64,000 nt of DNA from contig NZ_FXYF01000002.1 of NCBI RefSeq assembly GCF_900184945.1, positions 186,001 through 250,000 of the forward strand, in the 5' to 3' direction. The position numbers and the translations under genes are program-made. The DNA comes from Antarctobacter aquimaris (GTDB taxonomy: Bacteria; Pseudomonadota; Alphaproteobacteria; Rhodobacterales; Rhodobacteraceae). The notes below the pieces were generated by a model, which was not told where the DNA came from, ran no database searches, and saw nothing but the letters and a program-made list of their open reading frames with translations. Every line of letters starts with the position of its first letter. Position 1 is the stretch's first letter. Of the stretch, positions 55,173 to 64,000 are shown one piece after another.

Positions 55173-55838
55173 TCACATCCCCGTCAGGGCGATGACCAGC
55201 GGAACCGGCGACACCGCCACCAGCACCGCCAGCAGGGTCGGCAGCGGGGCGAATATCCCGCTGATCCCCGCCAGCATCATGATCCCGCCGCCGCCGCCGA
55301 TCACCACGTTGCCGGGGATGTTCAGCGCCAGCGCCAGCGCCAGGTAGCGGTGCCGCAGCGCCAGCGCCACAACGCCCGGCGGCGCCCCCTCCAGCAGCAG
55401 CGCGGCGCGCTCGGCACGCGGCAGCGGCGCGGCGCGTTCGATCAGCGCGGCGGCGCGGCGCAGGTACAGCAGCGCCAGCAGCCGGGCCAGCAGGGTGACG
55501 GGCAGGAAACGCCCGACGCAATAGGCCAGCAGCATGGCCAGCACCGTGGCGCCGTAGACCAGCGGCGCGATGGCCGCGCCAAAGGCCGTCAGCAGGGCGA
55601 TGCCGATCTCGGCCCCCGGCACGAAGGGCAGCGCCAGGAGCACCACGTAGACCGAGACGCCCAGCATGATCGCGCGGTGCACGCCCTGTTCGTTTTCGGG
55701 CATCAGCGTCATGTCCAGCGCGTCGCGCACCAGGTGCGCGCCCCAGGTCGCCAGCAGCACCAGCACGATCAGCGCCGCGACCCGCAGCCCGATCGCCACG
55801 CCCCACGGCCGGCCCGCGCGGTGGGGCGGCGGTGTCAC
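55173..55838 (-). CDS. Multi-pass membrane protein, unknown
   Basis: 221 residues from GTG 55838 coupled to the upstream stop (GTGA). About five hydrophobic helices (VAALIVLVLLATWG, AIMLGVSVYVVLLALPFV, VLAMLLAYCVGRFLPV, PTLLAVLVAVSPVPLVIAL), with ALNIPGNVVIGGGGGIMML near the end. The region FVPGAEIGIALL and GNVVIGGGGG resembles SNARE-associated/DedA-type membrane proteins, but I would not name it. Lies between ntrX and trkA, where most relatives have nothing. Confidence 0.6.
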   Translation of the reverse strand: MTPPPHRAGRPWGVAIGLRVAALIVLVLLATWGAHLVRDALDMTLMPENEQGVHRAIMLGVSVYVVLLALPFVPGAEIGIALLTAFGAAIAPLVYGATVLAMLLAYCVGRFLPVTLLARLLALLYLRRAAALIERAAPLPRAERAALLLEGAPPGVVALALRHRYLALALALNIPGNVVIGGGGGIMMLAGISGIFAPLPTLLAVLVAVSPVPLVIALTGM

Positions 55839-56317
55839 CCCTCGGAGGCCCCCACAGCCGGCGGCACCTCGGTCCCCTGCCCGGTGGCGGCGATATGGCG
55901 CGTCCAGTACCAGCGCCGGGTGGTCCAGGTCGCCTCGTGACGCAGCGTGCCGCCCTGCACGGTGCCATGCCAGACCACGCTGTGCGGCGCCTCCGGGCAG
56001 GTCGTGGTGACGGTGAAATGGATCGTGTCGCCCTCGTACCAGGTGAGATAGGTGGACCAGCCGAAATCGCAGTACTCCTGGCACCGCTCGGACTGGAACC
56101 TCCCGTCGGCAAAGCGCAGCGTGTCGGTCATCACCTTGCCCGGATCGCCCACCGTGTCGACCGTCTCGAACACCCGCCCGTCCAGCGCGTGACCGGCGGC
56201 CCAGGGCGCGGCCGGGATGGCCACGGCGGGCGCGTCTGGGCGCATCACCGACACCGTGGCCGCCCCCGCGCCCAGGGCGAGGATCGCGGCGGCGCCTGCC
56301 TGCGCAATCGGTGTCAT
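55835..56317 (-). CDS. Secreted protein with four Cys, unknown
   Basis: 160 residues from ATG 56317 with GGAAGGAGG upstream. Signal anchor MTPIAQAGAAAILALGAGAATV; mature part includes LRFADGRFQSERCQEYCDFGWSTYLTWYEGD and FTVTTTCPEAP. The Cys pattern suggests disulfides in a periplasmic domain. No match recognised. Co-translated with the 55173 membrane protein. Confidence 0.7.
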   Translation of the reverse strand: MTPIAQAGAAAILALGAGAATVSVMRPDAPAVAIPAAPWAAGHALDGRVFETVDTVGDPGKVMTDTLRFADGRFQSERCQEYCDFGWSTYLTWYEGDTIHFTVTTTCPEAPHSVVWHGTVQGGTLRHEATWTTRRWYWTRHIAATGQGTEVPPAVGASEG

Positions 56318-56439
56318 GGCGGCCTCCTTCCGGGTGCGGTGGTTGGGTGCGGGTGCTGTCAGAGTGACGCCCGACGCGCGGTCACGCAACGGAAATCCGC
56401 CCCGACACGGCCACGCGCACCTCTGCCCGGCCGTTCGGC

Positions 56440-57060
56440 TCAGACCCCGTCGCGCAGCGCGCGGCGGCGTTTCTGCCGGCGCTTCATGGCAAAGACCTCG
56501 GCCCGCGGCACCCAGCGATATTTCGGATCCTCGGTCACCCGGCCATACCACAGCCGCCCCTGACCCAGCCGCCAGGGATCCAGCACCAGCCCCTCGGTCA
56601 TCGCCGCGCCGGCGGGCGACACGATCACCGTGGAATGTTCGATCAGCAGGGTGTCGGCATTGGCGATGGCGCGGTGCAGGTCCAGCGTGGCCAGCCCCTC
56701 CTGCCGCAACCGCGCCTCCAGGTCGTCGGCCCAGTCCTTGCACAGCCCGCGCGGCTTGCGCCCGGAGTTCACCTGGATGTTGTGGATCAGCGGCACATCC
56801 ACCGCGCCCCAGAGCCGCGCCCAGACCAGCGGCTCTTCAACCGCGATCCGCGCGACCGTGGCCGCCTCCTGCGGCGACACCCCGGGCCCCAGCGCCAGGA
56901 TTTCGCGCTCAAGGGCGGCGATCTTGTCGGCCTGCCCGGCCGCGCCCTGCCCCGCGACAAAGCTGTTGCCCGGCTGGCGCGCTGGCGCCCCGCAGCCCGC
57001 CACCGCCGCCGCAAACCCCAGCAGCGCCGCCCTGCGTGTCAGTGTGCCCGCCCCCTGCAT
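56440..57060 (-). CDS. Lipoprotein with transglutaminase-like cysteine domain
   Basis: 206 residues. TRRAALLGFAAAVAGCG combines a twin-Arg and a lipobox, so it may be a Tat-exported lipoprotein (tat genes lie at 31.9-33.6 kb). A possible Cys-His-Asp set lies in RGLCKDWADDLEARL, LLIEHSTVIV and VLDPWRLG. Starts nine bases after ntrX. Predicted periplasmic; the activity is not established. Confidence 0.65.
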   Translation of the reverse strand: MQGAGTLTRRAALLGFAAAVAGCGAPARQPGNSFVAGQGAAGQADKIAALEREILALGPGVSPQEAATVARIAVEEPLVWARLWGAVDVPLIHNIQVNSGRKPRGLCKDWADDLEARLRQEGLATLDLHRAIANADTLLIEHSTVIVSPAGAAMTEGLVLDPWRLGQGRLWYGRVTEDPKYRWVPRAEVFAMKRRQKRRRALRDGV

Positions 57061-57069
57061 CGGCCGGCC

Positions 57070-58485
57070 TCAGGACGCGTCGATGTACTGGTCGTCCAGG
57101 TGCGCGATGCGCGCGCCCGACTTGGCCGAGGTCACGACCCCCAGCGACTTCAGCTTGCGGTGCAGCGCCGACCGCTCCATCCCGACAAACGACGCGGTGC
57201 GCGAGATGTTGCCGCCAAAGCGGTTGATCTGCGTCAGCAGGTACTCGCGCTCGAAGGCTTCGCGCGCCTCGCGCAGCGGCAGCGTCGCCAGCGTGCCCGA
57301 CAGCACCACGCGGCCCTCCTCGCCCTCGCCCGGGCCGGTGTCCTGCGGCAGTTCGCGCGCCTCGATCGGGCCGGTGCCGTCGCCCAAGATCAGCACCCGT
57401 TCCACCAGGTTCTTGAGCTGGCGCACGTTGCCCGGCCAGGTCATGGTCTGCATCAGCGCCACCGCTTCCTCGGTCAGCTTGCGCACCGGCAGCCCCTGCG
57501 AGCGGTGGCAGAGGTCGATGAAATGCCCCGCCAGCACCGGGATGTCCTCGCGCCGCTCGGCCAGCGACGGCACGGCGATCGGCACCACGTTCAGCCGGTG
57601 ATACAGTTCCTCGCGGAACCGCCCGGCGGCAATCTCGGTCTGCAAATCGCGGTTGGTGGACGAGATCACCCGCAGGTCGACCCGCACCTTGTCGTTGCCG
57701 CCGACCCGGGTGAACTGCTGGTCGACCAGCACGCGCAGGATCTTGGACTGGGTCCCCACCGGCATGTCGGCGACCTCGTCGAAATAGATCACCCCGCCGT
57801 GCGCCTGTTCCAGCAGCCCCGGCTCGACCCCGCGTTTCGACGTCTCGCGGCCGAACAGCATGGCCTCCATCATCTCGGGTTCGACCCCGGCGCAGTTGAC
57901 GGTGACAAAGGGAGCGCGGGCGCGGTTCGACTGGGCGTGGATATAGCGCGCGGCGACCTCCTTGCCGCTGCCCGCGGGGCCGGTCAGCATCACCCGTCCG
58001 TTGGATTTGGTGACCTTGTCCAGCTGGCCCAGCAGCGCCCGGAACGACGCGCTTTCGCCGATCATCTCGGCCGCCTTGACCTCGCCGCGTTTCAGCTGCT
58101 GGTTCTCGCGCCGCAGGATCGAGGTCTCCATCGCCCGGCGGATCACCACCAGCAGCTGGTCGATGTTGAACGGCTTCTCGATGAAATCGTAGGCGCCCTG
58201 CTTGATCGCCGCCACGGCGATCTCGATGTTGCCGTGGCCGGAGATGATGACCACCGGGATATCGGGGTTGTCGCGCTTGACCGCCTTGAGGATGTCGATC
58301 CCGTCCATCTTGCTGTCCTTCAGCCAGATATCCAGGATCAGCAGCGCGGGCGGCTCGGCGTTGATCTCGGCCATGGCCTCCTGGCTGTTGCCCGCCAGCC
58401 GCGTGCCATAGCCCTCGTCCTCGAGGATGTCGCCGATCAGTTCGCGGATGTCACGCTCGTCGTCTACGATCAGGATGTCGCTCAT
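57070..58485 (-). CDS. ntrX: Nitrogen regulator NtrX, GAFTGA loop absent
   Basis: 471 residues. Receiver domain with Asp52 (LILDIWLKDS), AAA+ domain with Walker A TGPAGSGKE, Walker B VIYFDEVADMP and a C-terminal Fis-type HTH (NISRTASFVGMERSALHRKL). Between the AAA+ loop and Walker B, where sigma-54 activators have GAFTGA, the sequence is LFGRETSKRGVEPGLLEQAHGG, so sigma-54 contact is probably lost. Paired with NtrY in nitrogen and redox control. Full length otherwise. Confidence 0.93.
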   Translation of the reverse strand: MSDILIVDDERDIRELIGDILEDEGYGTRLAGNSQEAMAEINAEPPALLILDIWLKDSKMDGIDILKAVKRDNPDIPVVIISGHGNIEIAVAAIKQGAYDFIEKPFNIDQLLVVIRRAMETSILRRENQQLKRGEVKAAEMIGESASFRALLGQLDKVTKSNGRVMLTGPAGSGKEVAARYIHAQSNRARAPFVTVNCAGVEPEMMEAMLFGRETSKRGVEPGLLEQAHGGVIYFDEVADMPVGTQSKILRVLVDQQFTRVGGNDKVRVDLRVISSTNRDLQTEIAAGRFREELYHRLNVVPIAVPSLAERREDIPVLAGHFIDLCHRSQGLPVRKLTEEAVALMQTMTWPGNVRQLKNLVERVLILGDGTGPIEARELPQDTGPGEGEEGRVVLSGTLATLPLREAREAFEREYLLTQINRFGGNISRTASFVGMERSALHRKLKSLGVVTSAKSGARIAHLDDQYIDAS

Positions 58486-58515
58486 CTCTGCTGCCTCTCT
58501 GTCATGTCTTCGTTC

Positions 58516-60804
58516 TCAAACGTCTTCCAGTGCGGCCGCCTGCGGCGGCGGGTCTTCGGGCGGCGCCGCGCGGGTCAGCGGCAGCCGCACGACGGCCATG
58601 GCGCCCGGGTGGGCGCCCTCGGCAAAGGCCGGCGCGTCTTCCAGCGCCAGCGTTCCGCCATGTTCCTCGATGATCTTCTTGACGATCGGCAGGCCCAGGC
58701 CGGTGCCCTTGTCCCGCGTCGTCACGTAGGGTTCGAACAGCCGCGCGCGGTCCTCGGGCAGGCCGATGCCGTTGTCCATGATGCGGATCACCGCGCGGCC
58801 GTCCTCGATCCCGGCGGTGATGCGGATCTCGGGGGCATAGCCCTCGGGCGCGCCGGTCTCGCGCAGCGTCTCGGTCGCCTCGCCGGCGTTCTTGATCAGG
58901 TTCAGGAACGCCTGCCCGCCGATCATGTCGGCATCCAGGTCGGCCCACATCGGCGTCTCGGGGATCTCGGTGACAAAGCGCACGCCGGGCTGGCCACTTT
59001 CCTGAAGGCTGACGGCATGACGCAGCAGCTGGCCGATGTCCTCGGGCTTGCGGTCCGGCTCGGGCATCCGGGCAAAGCGCGAAAACTCGTCGACGATGCG
59101 TTTCAGCGTCTCGGTCTGGCGCACGATGCGGTCGGTCAGGTCGATCACCTTCTCGGCCTGCTTGTCGTCCAGCTTGCCGGCGAATGTGCGCTGGATGCGC
59201 TCGGCCGACAGCTTGATCGGCGTCAGCGGGTTCTTGATCTCGTGCGCGATGCGCCGGGCGACATCGCCCCAGGCCGCCATGCGCTGCGCGCTGACCAGGT
59301 TGGTCACGTCGTCAAAGGCCACCACGTAGCCTTCCAGCGACCGGTCCTCGCGCCGCCGCGTGGCGACCCGCACCAGCAGGTGTTCCAGCCGGCCTTCGCG
59401 GCTGACCTTCACCTCTTCCTGCGCGGTCTCCACCATCTCGGCCCGCAGCCGGTCGAACAGCGCGCCGAACTCCGGCACCGCCACGCCCAGCGGCACCGCG
59501 CGGTGCGTCTCGTGCCAGCCCAGCAGCCGCTCGGCCGAGCGGTTGACAAAGGTCACGCGCCCTTCGGCGTCCAGCCCCACCACCCCCGAAGTGACCGAGG
59601 ACAGCACCGAATCGAACAGCCGCTGGCGGCGCTCGATCTGGCGGGTGTTCTCCAGCAGCGTTTCGCGCTGCGCCTTCAGCTGCCGGGTCATCTGGTTGAA
59701 GTAGCGCCCCAGCATGGAAATCTCGTCGTCGCCCTCTTCCTCCTGCACCTGCACGTCGAGGTCGCCGCCGCCGACGCGCTGCGCCGCCCCGGTCAGCCGG
59801 CCCACCGGGCGGCTCAGCCGCTCGGCAAACCACAGCCCCGCCCAGGTCGCCGCCAGGATCAGCAGCATGGCAAAGCCCAGGTACAGCAGCGCAAAGTCGA
59901 ACAGCCGCCGGCCGCGCTCGGTCTCCTGCTGCTGGTAGAACCGCGCGGTTTCCTGCGTCTCGTCCAGCAGGTTGAGGATCTGCCCGTCCACGTCGCGGCT
60001 GACGTACAGGTAACGGTCGGCAAAGGCGTCCAGCGGCAGCAGGGCGCGGAATTCGTTGTTGTCCCAGTCGGGGATGACGGTCACGCCCTCGGCGTCGGCG
60101 CGCAGGAAATCGGTCCGCGAGGGGCGCTCGAAATCGAACAGGTAGGACCGTTCGCCGCGCGCCCGGATCTCGCCCGCGCCGTCGATGACAAAGGCCTCGC
60201 GCAACCCGCGCTGGATCTGGCTCTGGCCCTGGCTCAGGATCTGGCGCAGCTCGCCGTCGTCCATCACCGTGTTGGCGCGGCGGTTGGCGTCCAGAAAGGC
60301 GCCAAGTGCCACCGCGTCCTGGATCAGCCCGGCGCGACTTTCCTCCTCGTAGGCCTCGGCGGCGGCCAGCGACGCGCCCACCACGTTCTGCACCCGGCTG
60401 GAAAACCAGGTCTCGAGACCGATGTTGATGGTCAGCACGGCAAAGACGGCGACCGTCACCGTCGGCAGCAGCGCCATCATGGCAAAGGCCGCGGTCAGCC
60501 GCAGGTGCAGGCGTGACCCCGCCGATTGCGCCCGCCGGTCGGCCACCATGCGCGCCACCCGCGCCAGCACCAGCGCCGCCAGCAGCAGCACGTAGACCAG
60601 GTCCGCCAGCAGCACCAGCCGCAGGCTCAGCGCCGCCGCGCCCTGGTCCAGCGGGCCCAGCACCATGAAGGTGGCAAAGGCCAGCACCGGCCCCAGCGCC
60701 ACCAGCAGCAACGCCACGACATTCTGGAACAACCGCGTGCGCCGCAGTCGGGTAATCTGCGCCCAGGTCAGGGACCCAAACATAAAGCGTGCCCGCGTGG
60801 CCAC
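58516..60804 (-). CDS. ntrY: Sensor histidine kinase NtrY
   Basis: About 762 residues; GTG 60804 is chosen for GAGGG seven bases upstream, with ATG 60783 and TTG 60810 as alternatives. Two N-terminal membrane helices, a long periplasmic loop, a further helix (LLYLGFAMLLILAATWAGLWFA) and HAMP. A PAS-like domain, HisKA RRIAHEIKNPLTPIKL with the phospho-His, and ATPase N/G motifs follow (FLNLIKNAGEA, IMDNGIGLP, GTGLGLPIVK). Phosphorylates NtrX. Confidence 0.92.
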   Translation of the reverse strand: MATRARFMFGSLTWAQITRLRRTRLFQNVVALLLVALGPVLAFATFMVLGPLDQGAAALSLRLVLLADLVYVLLLAALVLARVARMVADRRAQSAGSRLHLRLTAAFAMMALLPTVTVAVFAVLTINIGLETWFSSRVQNVVGASLAAAEAYEEESRAGLIQDAVALGAFLDANRRANTVMDDGELRQILSQGQSQIQRGLREAFVIDGAGEIRARGERSYLFDFERPSRTDFLRADAEGVTVIPDWDNNEFRALLPLDAFADRYLYVSRDVDGQILNLLDETQETARFYQQQETERGRRLFDFALLYLGFAMLLILAATWAGLWFAERLSRPVGRLTGAAQRVGGGDLDVQVQEEEGDDEISMLGRYFNQMTRQLKAQRETLLENTRQIERRQRLFDSVLSSVTSGVVGLDAEGRVTFVNRSAERLLGWHETHRAVPLGVAVPEFGALFDRLRAEMVETAQEEVKVSREGRLEHLLVRVATRRREDRSLEGYVVAFDDVTNLVSAQRMAAWGDVARRIAHEIKNPLTPIKLSAERIQRTFAGKLDDKQAEKVIDLTDRIVRQTETLKRIVDEFSRFARMPEPDRKPEDIGQLLRHAVSLQESGQPGVRFVTEIPETPMWADLDADMIGGQAFLNLIKNAGEATETLRETGAPEGYAPEIRITAGIEDGRAVIRIMDNGIGLPEDRARLFEPYVTTRDKGTGLGLPIVKKIIEEHGGTLALEDAPAFAEGAHPGAMAVVRLPLTRAAPPEDPPPQAAALEDV

Positions 60805-60914
60805 AGCCAACCCTCGTCAATGCGCTGGGATTCGGGGGTCCGATCCCGGCAACCGCCAGATATTGTGGCCTTCTCACAACGCCGAGGCGTCGGGGCCACA
60901 GTTCTGTGGCCCTT

Positions 60915-62285
60915 TTACATCAACTTGCGGCGGCGTGTCACGCGAATATCAAGGTCGGTGATTTTCTTGCGCAGGGTATTGCGGTTGATGCCCAGAAGGT
61001 CGGCGCATTTGGCCTGGTTTCCGCCCGTCGCCTCCAGCGCGATCTCGATCAGCGGGCCTTCGACCTCTTTCAGGATTCGCGTATACAGCCCCGCCGGCGG
61101 CAGCATCGCGCCGTGCAGGTCAAAGTAGCGCCGCAGGTGGCGGCTCACGCTCTCGCCCAGCTTGTCGCCGTCGCCGCCGCGCAGCATGGGGCCGGTCTCG
61201 GGCTGGCTGCCCAGCACCGCCTCGACCTCGGCGCGGGTGATCTCCTCGGCGCGGCTGGTCAGCGACAGGCGGCGGATGGCGTTTTCCAGCTGCCGCACGT
61301 TGCCCGGCCAGGAATAGACCCGGAACAGGTCCGCCGCGCCACTCGACAGCCAGCGTTTCGGCGCGCCCTCGCGCTCGGCCCGGTTGAGGAAATGCTCCGC
61401 CAGCAGCGGGATGTCCTCCACCCGCTCGCGCAAGCTGGGCACCGCGATCGCCGCGCCGTCCAGCCGGTAGAACAGGTCCTGCCGCACGCGGCGGTCCTCG
61501 ATCAGCGTTTGCGGGTCGCGCTGCGACGACGCCAGGAACCGCGGCGCATGGTCCCCCGGCACGTCCATCATCCGCACGAGGCGCGCCTGCATCTCGTCCG
61601 GGATGTCGGCGATCTCGTCGATCATCAGCGTACCGCCCTTGACCCGCGCCAGCACCCGCGCCGGTCCGTCCAGGTCCGCGAGGTCCGCCGCCGTCACGGT
61701 GACAAAGGGCAGCGTGCGCCGGTCGCTGAAATCATGCAGCGCGCGGGCGATCAGCGATTTTCCGGTGCCGCTCTCGCCGGTGATCAGCACCGGCAGGTCG
61801 GTGTTCATCACCTTGGCCACCAGCCGGTACAGCCCCTGCATCACCGGCGTCTTGCCGACCAGCGGCAGCTCGTCCGGCTCGTCCGCACCCACCACCTTCT
61901 CGTCGCGTCGCGGCTGCTTGTTGCGGTTCTCCAGCGCCCGCGCGGTGCGCTTCATCAGGTCGGGCAGGTCGAACGGCTTGGGCAGGTAATCGTAGGCCGC
62001 CGCCTCGGCGGCCTGGATCGCCGTCATGATGGTGTTCTGCGCCGAAATCACGATCACCGGCAGGCCGGGCCGGTCGGCGGCGATTTTCGGCAGCATTTCC
62101 AATCCGTTGCCATCCGGCATGACGACATCGGAAATGACCACGTCACCCTTGCCCTCGGCCACCCAGCGCATCAGCGTCGTCAGGCTCGAGGTGGCATGCA
62201 CCTTGCATCCCGCGCGGGTCAGCGCCTGCGTCAGAACGGTGCGGATCGTGCGGTCGTCGTCAGCGACCAGGACTGTGCCATCCAT
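60915..62285 (-). CDS. ntrC: Nitrogen regulator NtrC, GAFTGA loop deleted
   Basis: 456 residues. Receiver Asp53 ([11 protein letters not shown]), AAA+ Walker [10 protein letters not shown], sensor and Fis HTH ([21 protein letters not shown]). In the sigma-54 contact region the GAFTGA segment is missing: [20 protein letters not shown] runs straight to [13 protein letters not shown]. Purple-bacterial NtrC of this kind is known to activate the housekeeping sigma factor instead. Central regulator of nitrogen assimilation, downstream of NtrB. Confidence 0.94.
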   Translation of the reverse strand: MDGTVLVADDDRTIRTVLTQALTRAGCKVHATSSLTTLMRWVAEGKGDVVISDVVMPDGNGLEMLPKIAADRPGLPVIVISAQNTIMTAIQAAEAAAYDYLPKPFDLPDLMKRTARALENRNKQPRRDEKVVGADEPDELPLVGKTPVMQGLYRLVAKVMNTDLPVLITGESGTGKSLIARALHDFSDRRTLPFVTVTAADLADLDGPARVLARVKGGTLMIDEIADIPDEMQARLVRMMDVPGDHAPRFLASSQRDPQTLIEDRRVRQDLFYRLDGAAIAVPSLRERVEDIPLLAEHFLNRAEREGAPKRWLSSGAADLFRVYSWPGNVRQLENAIRRLSLTSRAEEITRAEVEAVLGSQPETGPMLRGGDGDKLGESVSRHLRRYFDLHGAMLPPAGLYTRILKEVEGPLIEIALEATGGNQAKCADLLGINRNTLRKKITDLDIRVTRRRKLM

Positions 62286-63374
62286 TTAACTGCTCTCCTT
62301 TTGCGCCACGGGGGCCCGTGGCAGGGAAATCCGAAAGACCGTGCGCCCCGGCACGCTGTCGACCGAGATCCAGCCGCCATGGTCCGAGATGATCTTGCTC
62401 ACCAGCGCCAGCCCCAGCCCGGTGCCGTTCTCCTTGCCCGACACGAAGGGGTCGAATATGTCGCCCTTGATGTCCGGCGGCAGGCCCGGGCCGTCGTCGA
62501 TGATCTCGATCTGCAAGGGCAGTGTCTGGCCGCTGCCATCGGCACGGCGCAGGCGGAAACTGTGCTCGTAGAAGGTGTGCAGCCGGATCGTGCCGCCCTC
62601 CTGCGGGCTGGCCGCCTCCGAGGCGTTCTTGATCAGGTTCAGCACCACCTGCAACAGCTGGTCGGGATCGCCATGGGCCATCGGCAGCGAGGGGTCGTAA
62701 TCCTCGATGATCTTCATGTGCGCGCCGAATCCCAGCAGCGAAGAGCGCCGCGCGCGGTCCAGCACGTCGTGCAGGTTGACCTCGCGCAGTTCCGGCGGCG
62801 ACAGGTTGCCGAACTGCTCGACCTGCTCCAGCAGCTTCACGATGCGCCGGGTCTCGGCCACGATAAGTTCCGTCAGTTCAAGGTCTTCGGGGCCAAGGCT
62901 CATGCTGACCAGCTGCGCCGCCCCGGCGATGCCGGCGAGCGGGTTCTTGATCTCGTGCGCCAGCATCTCGGCCATGCCGATGGCCGACTTGGCCGAGGAT
63001 TTCGCCGAATGGCTCTGCGTCATCCGCCCGGCCAGCTCGCGCGGGGAAATCAGCATGACCATCCAGCCCGGCCTGCCCGCCAGCGGCGCAATCTGCAGGT
63101 TGCACACCAGCGGCGCGCGCGCTCCCGTGCCCACGTCCACGTCGTTGACGAACAGCGGCGTGCCGAACTCGCGGGCGCGGGCAAAGCTTTCTTCCAGCGG
63201 CGCATCCACCGCCAGCCGGTCCCACAGCGGCTGATCCTTCAGCCACTTGGCCGAGTTGTTCATGAAGCCTTCGGCGGCGGGGTTCAGGTCGCCGATGCGG
63301 TCCTGGTCGTCGATCAGGATCGCCGGCACCGGCAGCGACGACCAGATGTCCCTGTCCAGCTCGCCCCGGCTCAT
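62286..63374 (-). CDS. ntrB: Nitrogen sensor kinase NtrB
   Basis: 362 residues. N-terminal PAS domain (LPVPAILIDDQDRIGDLNPAAEGF), then HisKA with His140 in EMLAHEIKNPLAGI, and the ATPase domain (VVLNLIKNASEA, IIDDGPGLP, GTGLGLALVSKI). Phosphorylates NtrC and is controlled by GlnB. Start ATG 63374 is coupled to dusB. Confidence 0.94.
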   Translation of the reverse strand: MSRGELDRDIWSSLPVPAILIDDQDRIGDLNPAAEGFMNNSAKWLKDQPLWDRLAVDAPLEESFARAREFGTPLFVNDVDVGTGARAPLVCNLQIAPLAGRPGWMVMLISPRELAGRMTQSHSAKSSAKSAIGMAEMLAHEIKNPLAGIAGAAQLVSMSLGPEDLELTELIVAETRRIVKLLEQVEQFGNLSPPELREVNLHDVLDRARRSSLLGFGAHMKIIEDYDPSLPMAHGDPDQLLQVVLNLIKNASEAASPQEGGTIRLHTFYEHSFRLRRADGSGQTLPLQIEIIDDGPGLPPDIKGDIFDPFVSGKENGTGLGLALVSKIISDHGGWISVDSVPGRTVFRISLPRAPVAQKESS

Positions 63375-64000
63375 GCCGCCACCGTCTGTGCCGTCATCGC
63401 CTCGGGGATCAGGCGCAGCACCTGGCCGGTGTCGCGCTCGGTCAGCAGGCGCTGGCGCAGGCCGGGGGCGGTGCCCGCCGCGTCCATGTACCAGCCCAGG
63501 TGCTTGCGCGCGACGCGGTTGCCCAGCGTCTGGCCGTAGAACCCCAGCATCGCCTCGTAGTGGCCCGCCACCATGTCGGCCAGCGCGCGGCCCGTCGGCA
63601 CCTGCGGCGCGGGCGTGCCATAGAGCGCATGCGCCACCTCGGCCAGCCGCCAGGGCGCGCCCTGCGCGCCACGCCCGATCATCACGCCAGCCGCGCCCGA
63701 CTGCGCCAGCGCGCGGCGGGCGCTTGTGGCGTCAACCACATCTCCATTCGCAATCACAGGCACTTGCACGGCGTCCCTCACCTTGCGAATGGCGGCCCAG
63801 TCGGCCGCTCCCTTGTAGAACTGGCAGCGCGTGCGGCCGTGGATCACCACCATCCGCACCCCCGCGCCCTCGGCCCGCCGCGCCAGATCGGGCGCGTTCA
63901 GACAGTCGTCGTCCCAGCCCAGCCGCGTCTTCAGCGTCACCGGCAGGTCGACCGCCGCCACCACCGCCTCGATCAGCCGCAGCGCGTGGTCCGGCGCCCG
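63371..64000 (-). CDS. dusB: tRNA-dihydrouridine synthase DusB (NifR3), C-terminal 209 residues
   Basis: Truncated by the right window edge; 209 codons visible. FMN-binding VTLKTRLGWDDD, VVIHGRTRCQFYKGAADW, VPVIANGDV and GAAGVMIGRGAQGAPW. The catalytic Cys lies beyond the edge. The dusB-ntrB-ntrC order is the classic nifR3 operon. The tail overlaps ntrB by 4 bp. Confidence 0.92.
   Translation of the reverse strand, partial: RAPDHALRLIEAVVAAVDLPVTLKTRLGWDDDCLNAPDLARRAEGAGVRMVVIHGRTRCQFYKGAADWAAIRKVRDAVQVPVIANGDVVDATSARRALAQSGAAGVMIGRGAQGAPWRLAEVAHALYGTPAPQVPTGRALADMVAGHYEAMLGFYGQTLGNRVARKHLGWYMDAAGTAPGLRQRLLTERDTGQVLRLIPEAMTAQTVAA

Noticed and set aside
51981-55940. 1,300-residue + strand open frame across hfq, trkH, trkA and the membrane gene
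   Set aside because: Runs antisense through four well-supported genes with Arg/Gln/His-rich content and no domain.
56635-60516. 1,290-residue + strand open frame antisense to ntrX and ntrY
   Set aside because: No domain; typical high-GC shadow frame.
1-64000. tRNA, rRNA or tmRNA genes
   Set aside because: Scanning intergenic gaps for TTCGANNC-type T-loops and CCA-proximal stems gave none; TTCGAA in arrays is part of palindromes, not tRNA.

Overview
This window is high-GC alphaproteobacterial chromosome, most likely from the Rhodobacterales (roseobacter) group. The evidence is gene order and family content: dusB(nifR3)-ntrB-ntrC-ntrY-ntrX followed by trkA-trkH-hfq-hflX, NtrC and NtrX proteins that lack the sigma-54 contact loop, surE-pcm-nlpD, tatA-tatB-tatC, an RNase E with a large acidic insert, and a VPLPA-type C-terminal sorting signal. 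No rRNA, tRNA, CRISPR array, prophage or intact insertion sequence was found. Both edges cut genes (a VPLPA-CTERM protein at the left, dusB at the right).

Layout. 1-4.6 kb: surface and envelope proteins, with two tandem OmpA-like paralogues. 4.9-12.0 kb: a coupled glycan-type operon with three paralogous family-2 glycosyltransferases (one fused to a decayed sulfotransferase-like domain), a sulfotransferase-like protein, an FkbM methyltransferase and a linked alpha/beta-hydrolase-like protein. 12.1-17.8 kb: pyrC, a winged-helix/TPR membrane regulator whose 3' end overlaps pyrC, a small metallopeptidase-like protein, pyrE and dnaB. 17.8-26.0 kb: cobS, alr, mlaE-mlaF, a membrane protein and pqiA, then radA, cvpA and purF. 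26.3-35.0 kb: small proteins, an SDR, surE-pcm-nlpD, a DUF815 ATPase, tatCBA (minus strand), a WYL regulator and a Tyr-rich secreted protein. 35.3-40.2 kb: class I fructose-bisphosphate aldolase, a P450 coupled to a membrane serine hydrolase, ccdA and tusA. 40.2-42.3 kb: a low-GC, gene-poor patch with one orphan membrane protein. 42.4-50.3 kb: rne, a beta-hydroxyacid dehydrogenase, and a penicillin-acylase family enzyme coupled to an APH-like kinase. 50.5-64.0 kb: one long minus-strand run from dusB to hflX covering nitrogen control, potassium uptake and RNA/ribosome regulators.

The most unusual signal is in non-coding DNA. Three intergenic clusters (20544-20695, 45852-45960, 50343-50458) are arrays of 20-24 bp perfect or near-perfect palindromes. 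They share an outer AA...TT frame and usually a TTCGAA centre, but nearly every unit has a different stem core that stays perfectly complementary. A second family (9790-9853, 22325-22388, 39017-39090, and a degenerate copy near 10978) combines a fixed GGGGGCGCTGCCCCC palindrome, a variable but self-complementary hairpin, and a conserved CCCCCGG..TATTT....AGAAGAA box. Both families show conserved architecture with covarying stems, which suggests selection on structure or a copying mechanism that makes palindromes.

All functional calls come from reading translated sequence, motifs and gene context; no database search was run.
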